NCBI GenBank assembly: GCA_964633225.1 | Contig: CAZWFQ010000031.1 | Coordinates: forward strand, 1-40,980 | From: JAKQIM01 sp964633225 | GTDB taxonomy: Bacteria > Chloroflexota > Anaerolineae > Anaerolineales > UBA4823 | Length of the DNA stretch: 40,980 nucleotides | Direction: 5' to 3' | Shown here: positions 15,698-23,549 of the stretch, piece after piece | Layout of the letters: every line of letters begins with the position of its first letter | How positions within the stretch are numbered: position 1 is the stretch's first letter | The notes under the pieces: model-generated | Databases searched by the model: none | What the model was told of the DNA's origin: nothing | Seen by the model: only the letters and a program-made list of their open reading frames with translations | Translations under genes and position numbers: made by a program

Positions 15698-16624
15698 ATG
15701 AACAAAACCCCCAACCTGATCAACAACCGTATGCGCGGGCAAGCGCGCGCCAACCCGGTCGCCGTCACCCTGTTCTTTCTGTTCCAGCTTGCGGCCACCA
15801 TCGGAGCGGTTGTGCTGGGCTCCAACGGCGCGGCGGGCGAAGTAGTGATGATCTACTTTTTTGCCCTATTTTTGATCGGCCTGTATTTGTTGTTTGCCAT
15901 CAAGGTGGCCTCGCAATGGGAAAAAGCCGTCGTCCTGCGGCTGGGCAAATTCCGCGGCCTGTATGGCCCAGGCCTTTTCTGGGTCATCCCTGTGGTCGAC
16001 GGCATCTCCAACTGGATTGACCACCGCGTGATGGTGACACCCTTCTCCGCCGAAAAGACCCTCACCAAAGACACCGTCCCGGTGGATGTAGACGCCGTGC
16101 TCTTCTGGGTGGTATGGGATGCCCAGAAAGCCGCCCTCGAAGTTGCCGACTACCAGGTGGCAATTGCCTGGGCCGCCCAGACTGCCCTGCGCGAGGTGAT
16201 CGGGCAGATGAGCCTGGCAGACATCCTGGTAGGGCGGAACAAGATGGACGCCGACCTGCAAAAAATCATCGACGAGCGCACCACTCCCTGGGGCGTGACC
16301 GTGCAATCGGTAGAGATCCGCGATGTGGTCATCCCGCAGGAGCTGGAAGACGCCATGAGCCGCCAGGCCCAGGCCGAGCGCGAACGCCAGGCGCGTGTCA
16401 TCCTGGGCGAATCGGAGAAGCAGATCGCCGAATCGTTTGCAGAAGCATCCAAAGCCTACCACAACAACCCCACCGCCCTGCACCTGCGGGCCATGAACAT
16501 GCTCTTTGAAGGCCTGAAAGAGAAGGGCGCCCTGGTGATCGTGCCATCCAGCGCGGTGGACACAATGAACCTGGGCGGGCTGAGCGGGATGGTGGCCCTG
16601 GCGCAAAAAGAACTGCCCGAATAG
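15698..16624 (+). CDS. Slipin (stomatin/SPFH family) membrane protein
   Basis: 308 aa. There are two N-terminal hydrophobic segments (about 22-45 and 48-70), then the SPFH/Band 7 domain: QWEKAVVLRLGKFRGLYGPGLFWVIP, DTVPVDVDAVLFWVVWD, and LREVIGQMSLADIL. The VQSVEIRDVVIPQELEDAMSRQAQAERERQARVI helix is typical of slipins. Slipins oligomerise on the membrane and are often coupled to NfeD-type partners. No NfeD is nearby; the partners here are a lipoprotein and DUF4177. Confidence 0.93.
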   Translation: MNKTPNLINNRMRGQARANPVAVTLFFLFQLAATIGAVVLGSNGAAGEVVMIYFFALFLIGLYLLFAIKVASQWEKAVVLRLGKFRGLYGPGLFWVIPVVDGISNWIDHRVMVTPFSAEKTLTKDTVPVDVDAVLFWVVWDAQKAALEVADYQVAIAWAAQTALREVIGQMSLADILVGRNKMDADLQKIIDERTTPWGVTVQSVEIRDVVIPQELEDAMSRQAQAERERQARVILGESEKQIAESFAEASKAYHNNPTALHLRAMNMLFEGLKEKGALVIVPSSAVDTMNLGGLSGMVALAQKELPE

Positions 16625-16633
16625 GAGCCAGGA

Positions 16634-16852
16634 ATGGATACACTGATCAACTGGGAATACCGCGTCATCAGCTTTGGAGGTTTCTTGACCGAGGCAAAGG
16701 ACGAAGTGATTGCAGCCACGCTTAACGCCCTGGGCGAAGAGGGCTGGGAAGTGGTCAGCGCCTGGGCCATGGATAATACCAACCGGGTGCGCGTGATTGC
16801 CAAGCGCCCCATGACGCGCTACAGCCGCCGCGAACGCAGCATGCCCTACTAA
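16634..16852 (+). CDS. DUF4177 protein
   Basis: 72 aa. WEYRVISFGGFL followed by LNALGEEGWEVVSAWA and RVIAKRP is the DUF4177 core, a small alpha/beta fold of unknown function. AGGAGCCAGGA precedes ATG, nine bases after the slipin stop. It is the last gene of the GntR operon. Three bases after its stop comes the parS site and then the operon terminator. Confidence 0.85.
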   Translation: MDTLINWEYRVISFGGFLTEAKDEVIAATLNALGEEGWEVVSAWAMDNTNRVRVIAKRPMTRYSRRERSMPY

Positions 16853-16855
16853 AAC

Positions 16856-16871
16856 TGTTTCACGTGAAACA
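16856..16871. promoter_or_regulatory. parS chromosome-segregation site
   Basis: TGTTTCACGTGAAACA is a perfect 16-bp palindrome identical to the widely conserved ParB-binding parS consensus. ParB-CTP clamps load here and spread, and ParA moves the origin region. It sits between the DUF4177 stop and the operon terminator, about 14 kb from the DnaA-box cluster at 30.8-31.2 kb. No parA or parB is in the window, and I saw no second exact copy. Confidence 0.9.
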
Positions 16872-16914
16872 TATAAAACCCTGGCGACGGCTTCCCGTCG
16901 CCAGGGTTTTATAT
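16871..16914 (+). terminator. Terminator of the GntR operon
   Basis: A perfect 19-bp stem (16871-16889 with 16896-16914) has a 6-base loop. The stem ends in TTTTATAT on the plus side. It shares one base with parS. Confidence 0.85.
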
Positions 16915-16964
16915 GCAAAATATTGTACAAAATATGCTGGCGCCTCTTTTAATTTTACTGCCCG

Positions 16965-16993
16965 TTGACAAATCCCCCGCTCGCGGCTAAACT
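16965..16993 (+). promoter_or_regulatory. Promoter of the GAF histidine kinase gene
   Basis: A perfect TTGACA (16965-16970) lies 17 bases from TAAACT (16988-16993). The predicted start is about 30 bases before the ATG. Confidence 0.65.
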
Positions 16994-17032
16994 AAACATA
17001 AGCTACCCATCTCTTTTCGCGGGAAACAGCAT

Positions 17033-18322
17033 ATGGCGGACACGCCCCCCAATCCCGAACGCCTGCTCCAAAACCGCCAGCTTGCTCAGCTGGTCGGCAT
17101 CAGCGTGACGCTCAATTCCACCCTCGATCCAGCCGAACTGCTGCGCTATATCATCGAAAAGGCTGCCGAATTGTTAGATTGCGAGGCAGCCTCCATCCTG
17201 CTCTATGACGAGCGGCGGGCCCAGCTTTATTTCACCTCCGCCACCGGCTCTGATACCACCAAGCTGGCTGAGATCCCGGTGCCGCTCGAGGGCAGCATCG
17301 CTGGCGCCGTCTTCCGCCAAAACCACCCCATGCTGATCAACAACGTTGCCAACGATCCCCGCCACTTCAGCGGGGTAGGTCAAAAGGTCCAGTTTCAATC
17401 CCGCAGCCTGCTGGCCGTGCCCATGCGCATTCAAGACAAGGTGACCGGCGTGCTCGAAGCGCTGAACAAGCGCTCGGGCGACTTCAACGAAAACGACTCG
17501 CGCCTGCTCTCGGTCATCGCCTCCCAGGCTGCCGTGGCAATCAACAACGCCCGCCTGGTGCAGGCCCTGCAGCAAGCCAACCAAGAGCTCAGCCGGGCCG
17601 ATAAGCTCAAGAGTGATTTCATGGCCATCGCCTCTCACGAGCTGCGCACACCGTTGGGCGTGATCCTGGGATACGCCACCTTCCTCAAAGAAGATGCCAA
17701 GGGAGAGCTGTCAGAGCATGCCAACATGGTGCTCACATCTGCCCTGCACCTGCGCGCCCTGGTGGAAGATATGACCAACATGAACCTGCTGCAGGTGGGA
17801 GATGCCAGGCTGGATCTGCACCCTCTCTCGATCCAAAAGCCCATCCAGGCAGCCTGCCAAGAGATTGCCGCCACCGTAGAGATCAAAAATCAGAAACTCA
17901 TCCTCGATTTGCCAGCCCAGCCGCTCTTGGTCCAGGGAGACCCAGGCAAGTTGGAGTTGCTGTTTGCCAACCTGCTGAACAATGCCATCCGCTTCTCCCC
18001 TGAGGGCGGCGAAATCCACATCGCAGCCCACATGCTGGGCAAAGAAGTGTGGGTAACGGTGCGGGATAATGGGATTGGCATTCCAGCCCAAGAGCTGGAG
18101 AATATCTTTAAGGAGTTCTACCAGGTGGAAGATCACTTGCGCCGCAAGCACGGGGGCATGGGCCTGGGCCTGGCAATCGCCCGCGGCATCGTGCAGTTGC
18201 ACCATGGACGCATCTGGGCCGAAAGCCCAGGCGAAAACCTGGGGGCCGCGCTCAACGTGGTGCTGCCGTGCTGTGCCGAAGACGAATTTTCAGGCTCCGT
18301 TTTCACGGGCCCAGGTTTCTAG
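17033..18322 (+). CDS. GAF-domain sensor histidine kinase
   Basis: 429 aa, soluble. The GAF domain spans about residues 31-175 (EGSIAGAVFRQNHPMLINNVANDPR). A short coiled coil leads to the HisKA box ASHELRTPLGVILGY with phospho-acceptor His202. The HATPase domain has NLLNNAIRFSPEGG (N box), DNGIGIPAQE (G1) and GGMGLGLAIA (G2). The signal sensed is unknown. No response regulator is adjacent, so it is an orphan in this window. Its last 33 bases overlap the 3' end of the convergent nucleotidyltransferase gene. Confidence 0.93.
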   Translation: MADTPPNPERLLQNRQLAQLVGISVTLNSTLDPAELLRYIIEKAAELLDCEAASILLYDERRAQLYFTSATGSDTTKLAEIPVPLEGSIAGAVFRQNHPMLINNVANDPRHFSGVGQKVQFQSRSLLAVPMRIQDKVTGVLEALNKRSGDFNENDSRLLSVIASQAAVAINNARLVQALQQANQELSRADKLKSDFMAIASHELRTPLGVILGYATFLKEDAKGELSEHANMVLTSALHLRALVEDMTNMNLLQVGDARLDLHPLSIQKPIQAACQEIAATVEIKNQKLILDLPAQPLLVQGDPGKLELLFANLLNNAIRFSPEGGEIHIAAHMLGKEVWVTVRDNGIGIPAQELENIFKEFYQVEDHLRRKHGGMGLGLAIARGIVQLHHGRIWAESPGENLGAALNVVLPCCAEDEFSGSVFTGPGF

Positions 18323-19291
18323 AATCTCTTCGATCGTATCCAAAAAGGCATCAAAAGCGTTTAAGCGTTCTGCAAATGCACTGCCGATCATCCCCAGGCG
18401 TTCAGCGGCCTGGCCCCAGGCTGCCAACGGTTGGGAATCGGGCTTCAACAGGCTGGCTGCCAGGCTCCAGGTATGCCAGAGCGGCCACAGGGCATTCATG
18501 GGCTGCTCACTGCTTAGAATGACATCAATGGCGCGCTCGTAATAAGCCAGGCGGCAAGAATGCAGGCGGGCCGGGGCCTGATCAGCCGTCAGGGCAGTAT
18601 AAGCCGCCCGCCAATCCGGGATCCAATCCCGCAGCGTGGCCGCATCAACAGCAGGCGCGCCCAACAACCCCAGCGCACCAGCATACAGGCCCGGATGCCC
18701 CACGGCTTCAGCCCGCGAAGAGAAATCGATCAAAAAACGCCGCTCAGCCAGCGCAGAGCCATTCAGCGTAGCAATCGCATCCACAGCATGCTCAAGGGCG
18801 CGCAGGTAACGCGTCACATCCTCTGCCCCTTGCGCCACACCCTCGTCGTGAAAACCGGTCCATATCTGCCGGGCATGCTCTTGCATGGTGCGGACCCGCC
18901 CCAACACGTTATCGGGATGGTAGAACTGTCCCCGCACACTGGCCTGGACAAAATCCATGAAATGCTGTGGATCGTATAAAATCTTGCAACTGTACAGGTT
19001 GGGGCCCAGCCAGGGGTGCACACGCAGCTTGCGCGGCTGGCGGTACTGCGTATGTGCATGGTGGGCAATATCCAGGTGCACATCGTCGCTCAGCCGCACG
19101 ATCTCCCGGTCTACGGCAACCTCATCATTATGAATAAAACACAGGTCAATATCAGCCGTATTACCCAGCAAAGGCTGCTCACCCAGCAGCGAACCTTGCA
19201 GATAGATCGCTAAGACATCGCGCTCGGCGCGTCCTCGCGTTACAGCCGTTTCTTTGGCAAGCTTATGCAGGGTTTCTAGAGTTATGCGCAT
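18290..19291 (-). CDS. Nucleotidyltransferase-domain protein
   Basis: 333 aa. The N-terminus has an NTP_transf_2 signature: GSLLG...NTADIDL at about 33-50, with DID as the metal-binding acid pair, and HLDIAHH near residue 73 as the likely third acid. The remaining 230 residues are helical and resemble C-terminal domains of aminoglycoside nucleotidyltransferase-like proteins. The substrate is unknown. The start overlaps the deoxynucleoside kinase gene by 29 bases in another frame, so the two are probably coupled. Its 3' end overlaps the histidine kinase gene tail to tail. Confidence 0.8.
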   Translation of the reverse strand: MRITLETLHKLAKETAVTRGRAERDVLAIYLQGSLLGEQPLLGNTADIDLCFIHNDEVAVDREIVRLSDDVHLDIAHHAHTQYRQPRKLRVHPWLGPNLYSCKILYDPQHFMDFVQASVRGQFYHPDNVLGRVRTMQEHARQIWTGFHDEGVAQGAEDVTRYLRALEHAVDAIATLNGSALAERRFLIDFSSRAEAVGHPGLYAGALGLLGAPAVDAATLRDWIPDWRAAYTALTADQAPARLHSCRLAYYERAIDVILSSEQPMNALWPLWHTWSLAASLLKPDSQPLAAWGQAAERLGMIGSAFAERLNAFDAFLDTIEEILETWARENGA

Positions 19292-19946
19292 GGGTTGGGT
19301 CCAATGAAAATGCAGGTTGAAAAGGCGGAAGTTTTAGGGCCTGGCGAATACGATCCTCGATCCACCTCAAATCCTCCGCACGGCGTACATAATCCAGGTT
19401 GTTGGTGTCGATCACCAACACCTGAGCAAGCCGGCTGCCGTTATCCGCTGGGCGAGAGATAAAGAATTCGTCATACGCCTGGTTAAGCAAATCAATATAA
19501 TCGCGTGCCATGTTGCGTTCGTAAGGGCGGTCGCGCGATGCGATGCGCTGCATCAGCACATCCGTATCGGCCCGCAAGTACACCGTCAGGTCGGGAGGGG
19601 GGATCTTCTCAGCCAGGGCATCATGCACGCGGTAATACATCTCCAATTCATCGCCAGCCAGGTTGATGCGGGCAAATAAGGCATCCTTGGCAAAGGTATA
19701 GTCGGCGATCAAATCTGCCCCGCTGGAAAGCGTCTCTGGCACAGAACGCCGCTGTTGGTGGTAGCGGCTGAGCAAGAAAAAGATCTGCGTTTGAAAGGCA
19801 TAGCGCTGGCGGTCGCCGTAAAAATCAGACAGAAAGGGATTCTCCTCAAAGACCTCCAGCACCAGTTGAGACTGGAAAACCCCCTGCAGCAGCCGCGCCA
19901 GGGTGGTTTTGCCCACGCCGATCACACCTTCAATTGCCAGGTACAT
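19263..19946 (-). CDS. Deoxynucleoside kinase (dNK/dGK-dAK family)
   Basis: 227 aa. The P-loop GVIGVGKTT is at 7-15, followed by the EENPFLSDFYGD substrate-site segment, FQTQIFFLLSRYHQ and the RDRPYERNM lid/DR-x-YE motif. It salvages deoxynucleosides to dNMPs; base preference cannot be read from the sequence. The tail after about residue 205 is Pro/His-rich and overlaps the next gene. It starts 3 bases after the alpha/beta hydrolase stop, in a minus-strand run that also includes rdgB. Confidence 0.9.
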   Translation of the reverse strand: MYLAIEGVIGVGKTTLARLLQGVFQSQLVLEVFEENPFLSDFYGDRQRYAFQTQIFFLLSRYHQQRRSVPETLSSGADLIADYTFAKDALFARINLAGDELEMYYRVHDALAEKIPPPDLTVYLRADTDVLMQRIASRDRPYERNMARDYIDLLNQAYDEFFISRPADNGSRLAQVLVIDTNNLDYVRRAEDLRWIEDRIRQALKLPPFQPAFSLDPTHAHNSRNPA

Positions 19947-19949
19947 ACT

Positions 19950-20735
19950 TCACACATCCTTGCCAGGCCAGAATGGAATGGCACTGATAAAAGCGGTTAA
20001 TGCATCTGCCACAGCCTGGGGCTGCTCTAACATCACCATGTGCCCGGCGCGCGGCACCACCTCCAGGCGGGCAGAGGAAATGGCCCCTGCCAGGAACTGG
20101 GATTGGCGCACAGGCGTGATCCGGTCGTCTGCCCCGCAGATCACCAGGCTTGGCACCCGCACGGCCCCAACCTGTTCGGTAACATCGAAACCCTGGCAGG
20201 CCAACAAATCGCCATGCAGCACACTGGGACGCGTCTCATTCAAACGCTGGCCTGCCAACTCAACCAGGCGAGGGTCAGCAGCCGGGCTGAAAGACAATCC
20301 CACCAGCGCTTCCACTGCCTTGTGGCCCGTAGCCGGCCGCGCCGCATACTCTACAATCTGCGGCCCCACCACCAGCCGGGGCCCGCTGCTCACAAGCCCC
20401 AGCCCCAAGACACGCTCAGGATGATGGATCGCCAGGTCCAGGGCAATTGCGCCGCCCATAGAATGCCCCACAAAGACAGCGCGGTGCAGACCCAGGGCAG
20501 TCAACCAGTCTAAAATACTCTGCCGGTAACCGCCAATGGTCTGCCGCCCGTCCGTCGCACTCGACTTGCCATGTCCTGGCAGATCTGGAGCATAACTACA
20601 CAGGCCGCTCATCCGGCGCACTTCAGCCGGCCACGATAGATGCGTGCCACCTGCGCCGTGGATCAACACCACTGGCGGACAGTCACCCCTGACAGATTGA
20701 AACGCATAATAATAAATGCCAGAGGCAACCGGCAT
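19950..20735 (-). CDS. Alpha/beta hydrolase
   Basis: 261 aa from ATG 20735. The nucleophile elbow is GHSMGG at about 92-97; the oxyanion-side HGAGGTHLSW lies near residue 26. The acid is likely in CGADDRITP and the catalytic His in RAGHMVMLEQP. The substrate is not predictable. The ORF opens 23 codons upstream, inside the previous gene, but GGAG seven bases before the internal ATG (MPVASGIYYYAF) supports the shorter start. Confidence 0.88.
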   Translation of the reverse strand: MPVASGIYYYAFQSVRGDCPPVVLIHGAGGTHLSWPAEVRRMSGLCSYAPDLPGHGKSSATDGRQTIGGYRQSILDWLTALGLHRAVFVGHSMGGAIALDLAIHHPERVLGLGLVSSGPRLVVGPQIVEYAARPATGHKAVEALVGLSFSPAADPRLVELAGQRLNETRPSVLHGDLLACQGFDVTEQVGAVRVPSLVICGADDRITPVRQSQFLAGAISSARLEVVPRAGHMVMLEQPQAVADALTAFISAIPFWPGKDV

Positions 20736-20766
20736 AACGCTTCTCCAAAATGCAATTGTTGTGATA

Positions 20767-22131
20767 TCAACCGCCGCGCCGCAAGCGGTCAGCACCCTCT
20801 TCATTTAATGGGATCAAAACACGGATGCGCGTTCCCTTGCCCACTGCCGAATCGATCTGCAGCACACCATTCACCAGTTCAGAGCGTTCACGCATGTTGA
20901 CCATGCCCAGGCTGCCACGATTCTCATAAGAAGCGTTCACGGCGCCCACATCAAAGCCCACGCCATCATCGGCTATCTCCAGCACAACAATGTTCTTCTC
21001 CTTCGGCACCGGCCTGAGCCGCACCCAGATATGGGGCGCCTGGGCATGCTTGCGAGCATTGTTAACCGCTTCCTCAGCAATAAAGAAGATGATCGTCTGC
21101 TTGCCAATCTCAATCTCAGGGATCACAGATGGATCAACTTCGATGATCACGTTCTGGCTATATGTTTCAGCCATCTTCTCAGCCATGGCCTCTAATGCCG
21201 CCGTCAAGCCTTGCGATTCAAGTACCAGGGGCCGCAAGGTAAAGAGCATATGGCGGATCTCTTTGGTCGTCCGGCGGGCCAGCTCTTCAATCTTCACCAA
21301 TTCTTCATTCGTGGCTTTGATATCGCGTTCCATCAACCGGCGGGCAAAATTCAAGCGCATGGCAATCGCCGCCACCGATTGCGTGGGCCCATCGTGCAGG
21401 TCTCGCGCCAGCTTCTTGCGGGCATCCTCCTGGATCTCCATCATGCGTTCTTTTTCTTGTGCCAGGTCATTATACAGGCGGGCGTTTTGGATGGCGATGA
21501 CCGCCTGGTGCGAGATGATATCCAACAGCTCACGCTTAGACTGGTTAAAGAAATTGGGCTCGGGGTGGGCAAAGAGCAGCACGCCGTACGTATCTAACCC
21601 GGCGCGCAGCGGCAGGCAGTAGACCACCTTGCATGCCCGCAGTGCCACAAACCGCGCCAGCTCGGGATCCTGGCCGATATCAGTGCCCAATTGCGCTTCA
21701 CCGCTCTCGATCACCTGGGCAACCAGGCCCGCCGTGCCAGGCAGCACCTGGCGCTGATCTGCCGGCGTAAAGCGGCGCGCCGAACCCACCGTCAGATCGG
21801 GCTGCTTGTTCTCAGACTGCGAGAAAAGCAAAACCGCGCTCACCAACTTATCTGCGGGAGCATTAGGCGAAGAAAGGATGCTCGAACTGAGGTCCAAAGC
21901 AGTATCGAGCACGCGTTGATATTGAAGCGTGGAGGTGATGGCAGAAATGAGGTTGTAGATTTCGCGCAGCCGCTCAGACGCCCCGCTGCGTTCACCCACA
22001 GGGCGGGCCTGCCTGGCGGATTCTTTCTGGCGATCTTGGGCGCTCAGGCGCGAATAAACCACCCCTAGCACCATGCCGACCACCAGGGCTACCACTCCCA
22101 CCGCCACTGCCATCAGCAAAGAAGAATCCAT
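20767..22131 (-). CDS. GAF sensor histidine kinase, HisKA_3/NarX-like
   Basis: 454 aa. There is one N-terminal transmembrane helix (about 6-28), a GAF domain (about 60-215), a short coiled coil, then the HisKA_3 box RKKLARDLHDGPTQSVAAIAMRL with the phospho-acceptor His. The HATPase has EEAVNNARKHAQA, DDGVGFD and RGSLGMVNMRER. This is the NarL/LuxR-partner kinase class, but no LuxR-type regulator is adjacent. It lies between rdgB and the hydrolase on the same strand. Confidence 0.92.
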   Translation of the reverse strand: MDSSLLMAVAVGVVALVVGMVLGVVYSRLSAQDRQKESARQARPVGERSGASERLREIYNLISAITSTLQYQRVLDTALDLSSSILSSPNAPADKLVSAVLLFSQSENKQPDLTVGSARRFTPADQRQVLPGTAGLVAQVIESGEAQLGTDIGQDPELARFVALRACKVVYCLPLRAGLDTYGVLLFAHPEPNFFNQSKRELLDIISHQAVIAIQNARLYNDLAQEKERMMEIQEDARKKLARDLHDGPTQSVAAIAMRLNFARRLMERDIKATNEELVKIEELARRTTKEIRHMLFTLRPLVLESQGLTAALEAMAEKMAETYSQNVIIEVDPSVIPEIEIGKQTIIFFIAEEAVNNARKHAQAPHIWVRLRPVPKEKNIVVLEIADDGVGFDVGAVNASYENRGSLGMVNMRERSELVNGVLQIDSAVGKGTRIRVLIPLNEEGADRLRRGG

Positions 22132-22188
22132 TAATACCTATGATAATCGAAAAACGCATCCTTGCAAATAGGAGATTGCAGAATAGTC

Positions 22189-22785
22189 TTACATTCCCAT
22201 CATTTCTCGGATCACCGGCCGCGCCGCCTGGATGGCCCGCGCCCGGTGGCTGAGGCGGTTCTTCTGCTCCATGCTCAGCTCAGCCATGGTCAGGCTCAAT
22301 TCCGCCAGCAAGAAGATAGGGTCGTAACCAAAGCCGTGCGCACCGCGTTCTTGAGGGATGATCTCACCCGGGCACTGCCCTTCGGCAAAGCGCAGGTCGC
22401 CGCCAGGAGCAGCCAGGGCCACTGTGCAATGAAAATGCGCTGTCCAGGGGCGGGGCAAACCCTGCAAGCGCTCCAGCAGGTAAGCGCGCCGGTCGGCATC
22501 GCTGGCGCCAGGGCGGCCCAAGAAGCGCGCCGAGCGCAAGCCCGGCAGCCCGCCCAACGCATCCACTTCCAGGCCCGAATCATCAGCCAGTGCCAGCAAT
22601 CCTGAAGCCTGCGCAAAAGCCGAGGCTTTCAGGGCAGCATTCTCGGCATAAGTCGCCCCGGTTTCATCCACTTCCATTGCCAGGCCCACCATCGCCGGGG
22701 TAAGCAGGGTCAGGGAGGCATCCTCCAGCAAAGACTGGATCTCAACCAACTTCCCAGGATTGTTCGTCGCAACCAAGATTTTCAT
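22189..22785 (-). CDS. rdgB: XTP/dITP diphosphatase (HAM1/RdgB)
   Basis: 198 aa. It hydrolyses non-canonical purine triphosphates (XTP, dITP, ITP) to monophosphates, cleaning the nucleotide pool. The opening KILVATNNPGKLVEI, then ETGATYAENAALKA, ADDSGLEVDALGGLPG and GAHGFGYDPIF are diagnostic. AGGAG precedes ATG. It heads the minus-strand run with a kinase, hydrolase, dNK and nucleotidyltransferase; pairing with dNK fits nucleotide-pool upkeep. Confidence 0.96.
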   Translation of the reverse strand: MKILVATNNPGKLVEIQSLLEDASLTLLTPAMVGLAMEVDETGATYAENAALKASAFAQASGLLALADDSGLEVDALGGLPGLRSARFLGRPGASDADRRAYLLERLQGLPRPWTAHFHCTVALAAPGGDLRFAEGQCPGEIIPQERGAHGFGYDPIFLLAELSLTMAELSMEQKNRLSHRARAIQAARPVIREMMGM

Positions 22786-22877
22786 GCTTTCTGCTCCTTT
22801 TTAGCTATCCGCATAGTACCGAATCCTCATATATGGGAAGTTTACCTCAAATTATCCCCTTCTGTGTCAACAAAATA

Positions 22878-22886
22878 TGTTATAAT
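22878..22886 (+). promoter_or_regulatory. Extended -10 promoter of the DUF177-sigma factor region
   Basis: TGTTATAAT is a perfect extended -10 (TGn plus TATAAT). No good -35 is present at 17 bases, which is common for extended -10 promoters. It lies about 46 bases before the DUF177 start. Confidence 0.6.
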
Positions 22887-22931
22887 AAAGCGGGTTAAAT
22901 ATAAATTACTTTGCTTAAATGATGCCATACC

Positions 22932-23444
22932 GTGACTGATCCTCACTCCCCTCTTCGGCTGAACATCGGCTTCATCATTGCCCAGCAAGCCGGGTACAGC
23001 CGAGAATTTACCTTCGAGATCGCCAAGACGCACTTGCCGCCAGACTTATATCTCACCAGTCTGGTGGGCGCCAGCCAGGTAACGCGTACCCCGCAAGGTT
23101 TATTGCTCCAGGTGATTGCTCGAGCGACCCTCGACCTGGACTGTGTACGCTGCCTGATCCCATCTTCCCAAACGCTCAAGGTCAATTTTACCGAACTGTA
23201 CGCTTTTTCACAGCGTCACGTTACCGATTCTGGCTTATTGGTGCCAGAAGACGGTCACATTGACTTGACCCCCTTGATGCGTGAGTATCTCCTGCTGGAA
23301 GTGCCAATTAGTCCCGTATGCCGGGCAGATTGTAAGGGCCTCTGTCCAACTTGTGGTGGCAACCTAAATGAAACCCAATGCCATCACGACGAGGAACCAG
23401 GTGACCCCCGGCTGTCGGACTTGAAAGTGCTCTTGGAAGATTAA
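22932..23444 (+). CDS. DUF177/YceD family protein
   Basis: 170 aa from GTG 22932; no ATG is in frame and no strong Shine-Dalgarno is seen. The core has LDCVRCL, the acidic LLVPEDGHIDLTPLMREYLLLEVPISPVC, and the terminal CKGLCPTCGGNLNE cluster typical of DUF177. YceD proteins are linked to 23S rRNA/L32 biology and normally precede rpmF. Here rpmF is absent; the next gene, 105 bases on, is the sigma factor. Confidence 0.88.
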   Translation: MTDPHSPLRLNIGFIIAQQAGYSREFTFEIAKTHLPPDLYLTSLVGASQVTRTPQGLLLQVIARATLDLDCVRCLIPSSQTLKVNFTELYAFSQRHVTDSGLLVPEDGHIDLTPLMREYLLLEVPISPVCRADCKGLCPTCGGNLNETQCHHDEEPGDPRLSDLKVLLED

Positions 23445-23549
23445 GGGCGGCGTACGCCAAGCACTGGGCGTTCGCCAACCACCAAAAGGTAAGTGTAGTG
23501 AGTGGGATAGCAAGCCATTTAGGATGGCTGCTGTCCAGGAGGGTCGCAC

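Noticed and set aside
15866..16930. Minus-strand ORF opposite the slipin and DUF4177 genes
   Set aside because: It crosses the slipin, DUF4177, parS and terminator; no start signal.
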